Assembly: GCA_902826945.1 (NCBI GenBank)
Contig: CADEGS010000050.1
Coordinates: 1-21,613 of the forward strand
Direction: 5' to 3'
DNA: 21,613 nt
DNA from: an uncultured bacterium
GTDB taxonomy: Bacteria > Planctomycetota > UBA1135 > GCA-002686595
Part shown: one piece after another, positions 1 to 6,787 of the stretch
How the letters are laid out: every line of letters begins with the position of its first letter
How positions within the stretch are numbered: the stretch's first letter is position 1
The notes under the pieces: generated by a model
What the model was told of the DNA's origin: nothing
The model's database searches: none
The model's input: the letters and a program-made list of their open reading frames with translations, nothing else
Program-made: the position numbers and the translations under genes

Positions 1-201
1 GGCGGCATGGCCAGCCAGGCCTCGATCAAGCAGCGCATCAAGGAGCTGGTCGAGGGCGAGGACCCCGAGACGCCGCTCTCCGACGACAGGCTGGCCGAGC
101 TCCTGAAGGAGCGCGACGGCATCCACATCGCGCGGCGCACGATCACGAAGTACCGCAAGGCGCTGGCCATCCCGGCCTCGAGCCAGCGGCGGCGGTTCTA
201 G
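1..201 (+). CDS. rpoN: RNA polymerase sigma-54 factor, C-terminal fragment
   Basis: Only the last 66 residues are in the window; the gene enters from the left edge and stops with TAG at 199-201. The fragment matches the DNA-binding end of sigma-54: a GG-x-AS lead-in, an I-K-x-L-I/V-x-x-E segment, a PLSD-x-x-L-x-x-LL helix pair, the RpoN box at 130-159 (ARRTITKYRK, family form ARRTVAKYRE), then an IP-x-SS-x-R-R tail. The RpoN box is the signature that reads the -24 promoter element. The protein directs RNA polymerase to -24/-12 promoters and needs an AAA+ activator; one such activator is encoded at 7812-9227. An ATG at position 7 is internal, not a start. The family call is very secure. Confidence 0.95.
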   Translation, partial: GGMASQASIKQRIKELVEGEDPETPLSDDRLAELLKERDGIHIARRTITKYRKALAIPASSQRRRF

Positions 202-240
202 GGGCGCCAGGCATCGGCTCGCACGCCGCCGCGGGGCTGC

Positions 241-246
241 TATCCT
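241..246 (+). promoter_or_regulatory. Candidate -10 element (TATCCT) upstream of efp
   Basis: TATCCT stands out as one of the few A/T-containing hexamers in the 86-base gap between rpoN and efp. It would place transcription start near 253 and give a leader of about 35 bases. The hexamer 17 bases upstream (CTCGCA) is only a weak -35 match. The same TATCCT hexamer occurs upstream of leuS on the other strand. Confidence 0.4.
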
Positions 247-287
247 CTTCGCCCCACATCCCAGGGTTCCCACCCCTCAACGCCCCC

Positions 288-851
288 ATGAGCGTCAAAG
301 CCACCGAGATCCGCAAGGGCCAGGTCATCGAGAAGGACGGCGACCTCCTGCTCGTCACCGAGTACGAGCACAAGACTCCCGGCAACCTGCGCGCCATCAT
401 CAACATCAAGACGCGCTCGCTGCGCACCGGCGCCACGAACCAGATGCGCCTGGGCTCGAGCGACACGCTCGAGGTGGCCTACCTCGACCGGCGCAAGGCC
501 GAGTACCTGTACAAGGACTCGACCGGCTACGTCTTCATGGACACGGACTCCTACGAGCAGATCACGCTCTCGGAGGAGTTCGTCGGCGAGAAGATGGGCT
601 ACGTGCGCGCGAACACGACGATCGACCTGACCTTCCACGGCACGGCCCCCGTCGGCGTCGAGCTCCCGCCGCAGGTCGTGCTCAAGGTCCAGGAGGCCGA
701 GGCCGCCGTGAAGGGCAACACGACGAGCGGCGTGAAGAAGGAGGCCGTCCTCGAGACCGGCCTGGTCGTCAAGGTGCCGCTGCACGTGCAGCCCGGCGAG
801 GAGATCAAGATCTCGACCGTCGACGGCGAGTTCCAGGGCCGCGCCAACTAG
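288..851 (+). CDS. efp: Translation elongation factor P, Asn-tip subtype
   Basis: EF-P binds between the ribosomal P and E sites and relieves stalling at consecutive prolines. The 187-residue product has the usual family length and the three-barrel plan: a KOW-like N-terminal domain (about 1-65), a middle OB domain (about 67-127) and a C-terminal OB domain ending with the conserved TG-x-VVKVPL-x-V-x-x-GE-x-IK-x-x-T-x-x-GE pattern. The N-domain loop reads HKTPGNLRA, so the residue aligned with the modified Lys34 of E. coli is Asn33. Asn cannot be beta-lysylated, rhamnosylated or aminopentanolylated, and no epmA, epmB or earP gene is in view. ATG at 288 is chosen because homology begins at once; no clear Shine-Dalgarno precedes it. 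It follows rpoN with its own possible promoter. The call is very secure; the unmodified tip is inferred from sequence. Confidence 0.97.
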   Translation: MSVKATEIRKGQVIEKDGDLLLVTEYEHKTPGNLRAIINIKTRSLRTGATNQMRLGSSDTLEVAYLDRRKAEYLYKDSTGYVFMDTDSYEQITLSEEFVGEKMGYVRANTTIDLTFHGTAPVGVELPPQVVLKVQEAEAAVKGNTTSGVKKEAVLETGLVVKVPLHVQPGEEIKISTVDGEFQGRAN

Positions 852-890
852 CGCGGCCGCGCCCGAGCGCACGTCCCCGGCGCGCCCTCA

Positions 891-931
891 GCGGCCGATG
901 CGGGCCGCGCAGCCGGACATCCTCTGCTGCG
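891..931. terminator. Possible bidirectional terminator between convergent efp and GT39 gene
   Basis: The 101-base convergent gap holds two adjacent inverted repeats. GCGGCC at 891-896 pairs with GGCCGC at 903-908 across a 6-base loop, and CGCAGC at 908-913 pairs with GCTGCG at 926-931. A short pyrimidine run (CCTTTCT) follows on the plus strand. There is no true T-tract, and stems arise easily at this GC content, so this is tentative. Confidence 0.35.
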
Positions 932-952
932 GGCCTTTCTCGCCCCATCCGG

Positions 953-2398
953 CTAGGACCGCCCGTGCGCACCGCGCCAGCGCCAGACCGCCACGTCGAG
1001 GTCGCGCGGCGTCCAGCGCACGGGGAAGAGCGCGACGCGCTCGCAGCTCCCCTCCAGGAAGCCGCGCAGCGCGCGCGCGTCCTCGGGCGCCCAGTCGGCG
1101 AGCTGCTCCTCGTTCACGATCAGCCAGATCGGCCGGCCGACGCGCGTCCAGTCCTCCTGCTCGCGCGCGCGGTAGGCGTCGAGCCAGCACACGCCGCGCC
1201 ACTCGCGCAGCGCGCTCTTGCGCGGCTCGAGGTAGTACTCGCCCACCGGCGCCTCCATGCCGAGCACGAGGTCGAGCGGCCCGCGGCGCGCGTAGACCAG
1301 GTCGTAGGCCTCGCGCCAGCGCGGCCGGTCGCCGTGGCGCACGAGGCCGTACACGGCGCTCTCCGCGGCCAGCGGGAGCGCCACCGCCACGGCGGCCCAC
1401 GGCCAGCGCCGGCCGAGGAGCTCCGTGCCCCAGGCCGCCCCCAGCGCGAGCCACGGCAGGAGCGCGAACACGTACTGCGCGCTCATGCGCGAGACGAGCG
1501 AGGCGAGGAGCGCCAGCCCCATCCCCACCAGGCCGACCAGCGCCAGCGCGCGCCGCTCGAGCGGCCCGCGTCGGAGCGCCAGCGCGCAGCCGAGCGCCCA
1601 CGAGAGCCCGAGGAGCGGCGTCAGCGAGTAGCCCGTCGTCAGCACGAGGTGCAGCGGGTTCGCGCGCCCCTTGTTCGCCTCCCACAGCGCCCACACGCTG
1701 CGGCCCCAGACGAGCGCCAGCGCCAGCCCGGCCAGGCTCACGAGCGCGAGCGTCGCGCGCACGCGCAGCGCGCCCTCGTCCGCGATCGCGAGCACCCACG
1801 CCGCGGCGACGACGCCCGCGGCGAGGAAGGCCACGCTCGGGTGGGCGGCGGCGCCCAGGGAGAGCGTGGCGCAGCCGAGCAGCACGCGCGCCGGCGAGCG
1901 CTCGCGCGCGCCGGCCAGCACCCATCCCCCGCCCAGCACGCCCAGCAGCTGCGCCAGCGTGTAGAAGCGCGCGTTCTGCGACCAGTAGAGGCTCCAGGTC
2001 GAGAGCGCGACGAAGAGCGCCGCGAGCGCGCGCGCGCGCCCGTCCGCCAGACGGCGCCAGCCGAACCACAGCGCGGGCAGCACCAGCCAGCCGCACAGCG
2101 CCGCGGGCAGGCGCAGCGCGAGCTCGCCCGGACGCCCCGGCGCGAGCGCGTACAGCGCGCCGAACAGCCGGTAGCCGAGCGGGTTGAACGCCTCCGCTCC
2201 CGCCGCCGCGTCGGCCAGGGTCAGGGCCTCGTCGAGCCACAGGCTCCAGCGCCCCAGCCCGACGAAGCGCACCAGGCCCAGCCCCAGCGCCAGCCACAGG
2301 AGCGCGCCCGCGGGCGGCCTCCCGGCCCGCTCCCCCTCCCCCGGCGCGGGCTCGCTTCCAGTTCCCTGTCCGTCCGGTCGATGAGAGCGGCGCGCCAC
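953..2398 (-). CDS. GT39/ArnT-type polytopic membrane glycosyltransferase
   Basis: The 481-residue product is strongly hydrophobic, with roughly ten or more membrane segments between about residue 31 and 385 and a soluble C-terminal part. Two hallmarks place it with the GT39/PMT/ArnT-type (GT-C) transferases: an acidic pair in the first outside loop (W-L-DE-A-L, Asp56-Glu57) and the loop segment YWSQNARFY that aligns with the family's SQ-x-AR-x-Y. Such enzymes transfer a sugar from a polyprenyl-phosphate carrier outside the cytoplasmic membrane. No ATG lies in frame before the first membrane segment, so GTG at 2398 is the likely start; the preceding reading frame is open but not protein-like. 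It diverges from the lipoprotein gene at 2492. The acceptor and sugar cannot be told. The GT2 gene at 5651-6634 could supply its lipid-linked donor. Confidence 0.8.
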   Translation of the reverse strand: MARRSHRPDGQGTGSEPAPGEGERAGRPPAGALLWLALGLGLVRFVGLGRWSLWLDEALTLADAAAGAEAFNPLGYRLFGALYALAPGRPGELALRLPAALCGWLVLPALWFGWRRLADGRARALAALFVALSTWSLYWSQNARFYTLAQLLGVLGGGWVLAGARERSPARVLLGCATLSLGAAAHPSVAFLAAGVVAAAWVLAIADEGALRVRATLALVSLAGLALALVWGRSVWALWEANKGRANPLHLVLTTGYSLTPLLGLSWALGCALALRRGPLERRALALVGLVGMGLALLASLVSRMSAQYVFALLPWLALGAAWGTELLGRRWPWAAVAVALPLAAESAVYGLVRHGDRPRWREAYDLVYARRGPLDLVLGMEAPVGEYYLEPRKSALREWRGVCWLDAYRAREQEDWTRVGRPIWLIVNEEQLADWAPEDARALRGFLEGSCERVALFPVRWTPRDLDVAVWRWRGAHGRS

Positions 2399-2456
2399 GC
2401 TCGGTCCAGCGTGGAGAAGCCCGCACGCGTTTGCAAACCCCCGCGCGCGGCCGCGC

Positions 2457-2485
2457 TTGCGGCCCGCCGCGCCCGATCCGAGAAT
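2457..2485 (+). promoter_or_regulatory. Sigma-70-type promoter for the PEGA lipoprotein gene
   Basis: TTGCGG at 2457-2462 and GAGAAT at 2480-2485 are separated by 17 bases. The -10 ends only 6 bases before the ATG at 2492, so transcription would start at or within a few bases of the start codon and the message may be leaderless. Confidence 0.45.
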
Positions 2486-2491
2486 CCTGCC

Positions 2492-2890
2492 ATGCGCCGC
2501 CCGCGCCTCGCCGCCTGCCTCCTGGCCGCGCTGTCCGGCTGCCTGTCGGAGACGCCGCCCGGGGCCTTCTTCGCGACCACGCCGCCCGGGGCGCGCGTGC
2601 GCGTGGACGGGCGCGACACGGGCTTCGTGACGCCCTGCGAGATCGACCTCGCGGGCGAGGGACGCGTGCGCGTCGACCTCGAGCTGCAGGGCTACGCGCC
2701 CGCGCGCGTCGTGCTCGCCGAGCGCTCCGACACGACGGTCGTGGGCTGGTCGCACGGCGTCGCCGCGCCGATCGGCGGGCTGCACTTCGCGCCCTTCCTG
2801 GGCGCGCCGGACCTGTTCCTGCCGTTCCGCCCCGACCACGGCCACCACCCCCAGCGCGTGCACGTCCGGCTGCGGCCGGCCAGCGAATGA
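2492..2890 (+). CDS. Small PEGA-domain lipoprotein
   Basis: The 132-residue product begins with a lipoprotein signal: basic start (MRRPR), hydrophobic stretch and an LSGC lipobox with Cys17. The segment from about 29 to 75 has the PEGA-domain pattern: T-x-P-x-GA-x-V-x-VDG at the start, TG-x-x-TPC in the middle, then a V-x-V-x-L-x-GY-x-P strand. PEGA domains are small beta folds found on surface and cell-wall-associated proteins; no specific partner is known. The C-terminal third, from about 78, carries a Gly/Pro/Phe-rich segment and a His cluster that I do not recognise. The stop codon overlaps the next gene's start (ATGA), so the two are probably translationally coupled. It is likely exported and anchored in the envelope. 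The family call is good; the role is unknown. Confidence 0.85.
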   Translation: MRRPRLAACLLAALSGCLSETPPGAFFATTPPGARVRVDGRDTGFVTPCEIDLAGEGRVRVDLELQGYAPARVVLAERSDTTVVGWSHGVAAPIGGLHFAPFLGAPDLFLPFRPDHGHHPQRVHVRLRPASE

Positions 2891-3498
2891 GCGCTCCCGC
2901 GCGCCCGGCGGTCTTCCTCGACCGCGACGGGACGCTCCTCGACGAGCTCGGCTACCTCGGCGATCCGGCGCGCCTGCGGCTCCTGCCGGGCGCCGCGCGC
3001 GCGCTCGCCCGCCTCGCGCGCGCCGGCCTGCCGGCCGTCCTGGTCACGAACCAGAGCGGCGTCGCGCGCGGCCTGTTCGGCGAGGACGACCTGGCGCGCG
3101 TGCACCGCGCGCTCGAGCGCGCGCTGGCGGCGGAGGGCGCGCGGCTCGAGGGCATTCACGTCTGCCCGCACCTGCCGCCGGAGCCCGGCGCCCCGCGCGC
3201 GCCGCACCCCTACCGCCGCGCGTGCGACTGCCGCAAGCCGGCGCCCGGGCTCTTCCGCGAGGCCGCCCGCGCGCACGGCCTCGCCCTGGAGCGCAGCTGG
3301 GCGATCGGCGACGCGTGGCGCGACCTCGAGGCGGCGCGCCGCGCCGGGGTCCCGCGCCTGGTGCTCGTCGCCACCGGCAAGGGCGCGAGCGAGCGCGAGC
3401 GCGTGCTGGCGGACGGCATGGAGGCTGCCTTCGTCGCCGATCTCCCCGCGGCCGTCGAGCTCGTCCTCGGCGAGCACGAGGCCGCGCGCGCCTCGTGA
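2887..3498 (+). CDS. gmhB: HAD-family heptose/histidinol-type phosphatase, GmhB-like
   Basis: The 203-residue product matches D-glycero-D-manno-heptose 1,7-bisphosphate 7-phosphatase in length and motifs. HAD motif I is DRDGT (nucleophile Asp12, acid/base Asp14), motif II is TNQS at 54-57, the conserved lysine lies in CRKP (Lys117), and motif IV is GD at 141-142 with Asp146. The GmhB-specific structural zinc site is complete: Cys93-x-His95 and Cys113-x-Cys115. GmhB makes an intermediate of ADP-heptose, used for LPS core or other surface glycans. The start overlaps the lipoprotein stop by four bases, and the gene ends 10 bases from the convergent FemAB gene. The related HisB N-terminal phosphatase shares these motifs, but no histidine gene is nearby. 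No other heptose-pathway gene is in view. Confidence 0.88.
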   Translation: MSAPARPAVFLDRDGTLLDELGYLGDPARLRLLPGAARALARLARAGLPAVLVTNQSGVARGLFGEDDLARVHRALERALAAEGARLEGIHVCPHLPPEPGAPRAPHPYRRACDCRKPAPGLFREAARAHGLALERSWAIGDAWRDLEAARRAGVPRLVLVATGKGASERERVLADGMEAAFVADLPAAVELVLGEHEAARAS

Positions 3499-3508
3499 GC
3501 GCCCGCTC

Positions 3509-4603
3509 CTACGGCAGGTAGCGCGCGAGCCGCGCCGACAGGCGCCGCGCCGTCCACAAGGGCAGGCGCGTCCAGGCCTCGCGCAGGAGCCGCGTGCGCG
3601 GGTTCGAGGGCGTGAACGAGGGCGTGCGCGCGTCGCGCACGAGCACGTAGCGGTAGTGCAGGGGCGCGGGCTCGAACCCCTGGTGCTTCTTGAACTGGAA
3701 GGCGCCCGAGTCGGCCCGGCTGCGGCAGAAGTCGAAGCGCTGCATCCCGCGCGCGACGGCCCACTCCTGCAGCGCGAGGTACATGAAGTTGCTGGCGCTG
3801 GTTTCTCGGTCCGCGCCGCTGCGGGTGCCCGCGTAGTAGGCGATGAGCGTGCCCTCGAAGACGAAGGACATGACCGCCGCGAGCGGCTCGCTCCCGCGGC
3901 GCACCATGTGCACGAACACCTCGTCCTCGTCGAAGGCCTCCAGGATCGCGTGGAAGTGCTCCGGCGGCAGGCCCGGCGAGCCGAGCGCGTGCTTGTTCTC
4001 GAGGAACAGGCGCGCCAGGTCGTCCACGTACCACTCGCCCTCGCACAGCTCGAGGCCGTGGCGCTCGCGCGCCTTGCGCGCCTCGGCGCGCGCCTTCTTC
4101 GGCATGCCCGCCAGCACCTCCTCGGGGCGCTCGGGCAGGTCCTTCTGGAAGGTGAAGTACAGGTCGGAGCCCGGCAGGTCGTCCCCGGGGTCGCGCAGGT
4201 AGCGCAGCTCGACGCGACCGACCCCGAGGCGCCGTCCCTCCTCGCGGGCGGCGTCGACCAGCGCCCGCTCCGTCTCGCGGTCGTCGGCGATCGGGCCGCC
4301 GTAGACGCCGTAGGGCATCGAGACCAGGTTCAGCCGCCCGCGCAGGCTGCGGCACAGCATCAGGGGCAGCAGGCCGACGATCCGATCGCCGCGCAGGGCC
4401 AGCAGGCCGTGCGGCGCGTGGCGGTGCACGCGCTCGATCGCGCGCCCCCAGCCGCTCAGGTGGAAGAACGAGCCGTGCGGGTGCGCGCGCGCGTAGGCGT
4501 CGCTCCGCTCGCGGTCGGCGGGCGTGGCGACCCGCACGGCGAGGGCCGCCGGGGGAGCGTGCTCGGCGACCGGGGCCGCGGGCCCCGGCTCAGTCGGTCG
4601 CAC
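3509..4603 (-). CDS. FemAB/GNAT-fold protein of the XrtA/PEP-CTERM-associated type
   Basis: The 364-residue product resembles the FemAB-like family often found in exosortase (XrtA/PEP-CTERM) polysaccharide loci. Recognisable segments are HPHGSFFHLSGWGRAIERV (about 41-59), a PYGVYGGP motif near 95-102, DLYFTF-x-K near 148-155, the FDF-x-RS and GAF-x-FKK-x-x-GFEP-x-PLHY core near 290-320, and an R-L-PL-W-x-A-R-x-L-x-x-x-LARYL tail. The fold comprises two GNAT-like halves; peptidyl-tRNA- or acyl-donor transfer has been proposed for relatives but the reaction here is unknown. It is the last gene of a minus-strand operon; its GTG start (4603-4601) lies just inside the end of the preceding gene, a 14-base overlap. 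The N-terminal 25 residues are Pro/Ala-rich and poorly conserved-looking, so the start is likely but not certain. No exosortase is present in this window. Confidence 0.82.
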   Translation of the reverse strand: MRPTEPGPAAPVAEHAPPAALAVRVATPADRERSDAYARAHPHGSFFHLSGWGRAIERVHRHAPHGLLALRGDRIVGLLPLMLCRSLRGRLNLVSMPYGVYGGPIADDRETERALVDAAREEGRRLGVGRVELRYLRDPGDDLPGSDLYFTFQKDLPERPEEVLAGMPKKARAEARKARERHGLELCEGEWYVDDLARLFLENKHALGSPGLPPEHFHAILEAFDEDEVFVHMVRRGSEPLAAVMSFVFEGTLIAYYAGTRSGADRETSASNFMYLALQEWAVARGMQRFDFCRSRADSGAFQFKKHQGFEPAPLHYRYVLVRDARTPSFTPSNPRTRLLREAWTRLPLWTARRLSARLARYLP

Positions 4604-5651
4604 GTCGCCCCCCGCGCCCGCGCCGTGCGACTTCGTCGCCCTCGTACACGCGCTCGATCCGGTACTCCTTCAGGTTGCGCGCCTGCGAGAAGATGATGAT
4701 CTCGCCCACCAGGCCGAAGCCCAGGATCTGCACGCCGAGCACGCACAGGAGCACGCCCAGGAGCAGGAGCGGCCGCCCCGACACGCCCTTGCCGAGCCAC
4801 AGCTTCTCGATCGCCAGCGTGAAGCAGATCGCGAAGCCGATCAGCCCGAAGGCGCCCCCGATCGTGCCGAAGAAGCGCAGCGGCTTGAGCGTGAACTTCG
4901 TCAGGAACATCACCGCCAGGACGTCCAGGAAGCGCCGCAGGTAGACGCCCAGCCCGAAGAAGCCCGTCGTGCCCCACTCCTTCAGGTGGCGCACCTTGAC
5001 CTCGACCACGCGGTAGCCCTGGCGGAAGGCGATCACCGGCAGGAAGCGGTACATGTCGCCGTACACGGCCACGTCCTCGAGCACCTCGCGCCGGATGGCG
5101 CGGAAGTAGCAGTTCAGGTCGTGGAACTGCATGCGGATGATCTGCCGCAGCACGAGGTTGAAGGCCGCCGACTGCACCCGGTTCAGCCAGGGGTCCACGC
5201 GCGGCCAGCGCCAGGGCGTGACGAAGTCGGCCCCCTCGTCGAGCGCACCCAGCATGCCGCGCAGCTCGGCGGGGTCGACCTGGACGTACTGGGGCGAGGT
5301 GATCAGGTAGCGACCGCGCGCGCGCTCGACCGCGGCCGACAGGCAGACCGACTCGCCGAAGGGGTTCTTGAAGGTGATCGAGCGCACGCGCAAGCCCAGC
5401 GCGGCCTGCAGCGCGCGCACCTCGGCCAGCGCCGCGCCGGCCACGCCGTCGAAGACGAAGATGCACTCCCACGAGCGCCCGAGGCCGTCGAGCTCGCCGC
5501 CGAGCGCCTTGACCACCTGGCGCACCTCGGCCTCGGCGCTCTGCACCGGGACGACGATCGTGACGTCCAGCGGCTCGGCCTCCTCGGGCGGGCGCGCGCG
5601 GGCGGGGGGCGCCGCCTCGCTCGTCTCGTCCTGTCGCTCCTCGATCGCCAT
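4590..5651 (-). CDS. Degenerate GT2-family glycosyltransferase-like membrane protein
   Basis: The 353-residue product has the architecture of a polyprenyl-phosphate GT2 enzyme: a GT-A-like domain (about 28-250), then two membrane segments (about 262-284 and 297-325) and a basic tail. It clearly aligns with the neighbouring gene at 5651-6634, but key catalytic positions differ. VPVYNEE becomes VPVQSAE, the DD pair becomes FDG (Asp68-Gly69), and the metal-binding D-x-D-L-Q-x-D-P becomes P-Q-Y-V-Q-V-D-P (120-127), so both DxD aspartates are gone. The late QHRFLP-type motif survives as MYRFLP. Its ATG shares one base with the upstream stop (TGATG), implying coupled translation. It may be a non-catalytic partner, a flippase-like factor, or an enzyme with a changed metal site. 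Family assignment is firm; activity is doubtful. Confidence 0.85.
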   Translation of the reverse strand: MAIEERQDETSEAAPPARARPPEEAEPLDVTIVVPVQSAEAEVRQVVKALGGELDGLGRSWECIFVFDGVAGAALAEVRALQAALGLRVRSITFKNPFGESVCLSAAVERARGRYLITSPQYVQVDPAELRGMLGALDEGADFVTPWRWPRVDPWLNRVQSAAFNLVLRQIIRMQFHDLNCYFRAIRREVLEDVAVYGDMYRFLPVIAFRQGYRVVEVKVRHLKEWGTTGFFGLGVYLRRFLDVLAVMFLTKFTLKPLRFFGTIGGAFGLIGFAICFTLAIEKLWLGKGVSGRPLLLLGVLLCVLGVQILGFGLVGEIIIFSQARNLKEYRIERVYEGDEVARRGRGGRRATD

Positions 5652-6634
5652 CAGTGCAGCTCGCTCAGGATCTGGTCGAGGGTGCTGCGGCGGTGCATGC
5701 CGCTGGCCTTCACCGCCAGCTCGGCCAGGAGGCCCAGCATGGCGAAGTAGACGAACGCGGAGAAGAGGACGGCCAGGACGGTCACGATGACCATCTCCCA
5801 CTCGTTCCAGGTCACCCCCTCGGCGGGCATGGTCTCGGCCAGGCCGAGCAGCCCCATCGTGCCGAACAGCATCCCGATCACGAGCGAGCCCAGCGCCAAG
5901 AGGCCGAAGTACTGGATCGGGCGGTGCGAGAACTGCGACACGAACTTCACCGCCACCAGGTCGAGCAGCACGCGCGCCGCGCGCGACAGGCCGTACTTGC
6001 TCGAGCCGAAGCGCCGCGGCCGGTGGTTGACGACCATCTCGGCGATGCGCGCGCCGCGGCCGGCCGAGAGCACGGGCAGGAAGCGGTGCTGCTCGGCGTA
6101 GATCGACATGCCCTTCACGAGCTCGCGCCGGAAGGCCTTCAGCGTGCAGCCGTTGTCGTGGATGCGCACGCCGGTCACGAGCGAGATCAGCCGGTTCGCG
6201 AGCCACGAGGGCAGCAGGCGCACGACGTCGTCGTGACGCTTCTTGCGCCAGCCGGCGACGATGTCGTAGCCCTCGTCGAGCCGCGCGACCAGGCTCGGGA
6301 TGTCGGCCGGGTCGTTCTGCAGGTCGCCGTCGAGCGTGACGACCACCTCGCCCTGCGAGACGTCGAAGCCCGCCGCCAGCGCCGCGGTCTGGCCGAAGTT
6401 GCGCCGGAACTTCACCACGCGCAGCGCGGGGTCGTCCTGCTGCAGCTCGAGCAGCCGGCGCAACGTGGCGTCGCGCGAGCAGTCGTCAACGTAGACGACC
6501 TCGGAGCGCTCCGACAGCCCCATGCGCTCGAGCGTCGCGCGGATCTCGCCGTGCAGGATCGCGACGCTGTCCTCCTCGTTGTAGACGGGCACGACCACCG
6601 AGAGGCGGATCGTCTTCGAAGCCGGGGAGCTCAT
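5651..6634 (-). CDS. Polyprenyl-phosphate GT2 glycosyltransferase (DPM1/ArnC/GtrB type)
   Basis: The 327-residue product transfers a nucleotide sugar to a polyprenyl phosphate at the inner face of the cytoplasmic membrane, judging by family. All motifs are present: VVVPVYNEE (13-21), DD at 50-51, F-x-RNFGQ-x-AA (76-85), the metal-binding DGDLQNDP (102-109), QHRFLP and the RRFGSSKYG segment that interacts with the lipid phosphate. Two C-terminal membrane helices (about 238-262 and 278-306) match ArnC and GtrB. It is the first gene of the operon 6634 to 3509, followed by its degenerate paralogue with a TGATG junction. The sugar cannot be read from the sequence; a role supplying donors to the GT39 protein at 953-2398 or to exopolysaccharide assembly is inference. 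Confidence 0.92.
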   Translation of the reverse strand: MSSPASKTIRLSVVVPVYNEEDSVAILHGEIRATLERMGLSERSEVVYVDDCSRDATLRRLLELQQDDPALRVVKFRRNFGQTAALAAGFDVSQGEVVVTLDGDLQNDPADIPSLVARLDEGYDIVAGWRKKRHDDVVRLLPSWLANRLISLVTGVRIHDNGCTLKAFRRELVKGMSIYAEQHRFLPVLSAGRGARIAEMVVNHRPRRFGSSKYGLSRAARVLLDLVAVKFVSQFSHRPIQYFGLLALGSLVIGMLFGTMGLLGLAETMPAEGVTWNEWEMVIVTVLAVLFSAFVYFAMLGLLAELAVKASGMHRRSTLDQILSELH

Positions 6635-6699
6635 GCGGTCGCCCGCCTCCCGCGCGGCGCCGCGCTCTCCCGCCGGGGCGCGCGCGGAGGTCGGGCCCC

Positions 6700-6728
6700 A
6701 TTGTCCCCGCCCCGGCCCGCGAAGCCAG
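6700..6728 (-). promoter_or_regulatory. Candidate promoter for the GT2-GT2-FemAB operon
   Basis: On the minus strand, GACAAT (6705-6700) is a good -10 match in otherwise almost pure G/C sequence. CTGGCT (6728-6723) sits 17 bases upstream as a weak -35. The predicted leader is about 60 bases and contains GGGAGG about 10 bases before the ATG at 6634. Confidence 0.4.
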
Positions 6729-6748
6729 GGCCGCGCTCCCCGCCGGCC

Positions 6749-6776
6749 TTGCCGGGGGCGGGCGGGGGGCTAGGAT
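6749..6776 (+). promoter_or_regulatory. Promoter for the pseudo-two-component operon
   Basis: TTGCCG (6749-6754) and TAGGAT (6771-6776) are spaced by 16 bases. The ATG at 6788 begins 11 bases after the -10, giving a leader of only about 4-5 bases. No Shine-Dalgarno sequence precedes the start. I see no -24/-12 sigma-54 element here. Confidence 0.5.
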
Positions 6777-6787
6777 GTCGCCACACC

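Noticed and set aside
2421..2438. Possible -24/-12 sigma-54 promoter around the TTTGCA
   Set aside because: No GG pair sits 10 bases upstream of the GC on either strand, so the element is incomplete. I found no convincing sigma-54 promoter before any gene in the window.
5368..5790. Plus-strand open frames across the GT2 genes
   Set aside because: They are Ser/Arg/Ala-rich shadows of two clearly conserved minus-strand genes.
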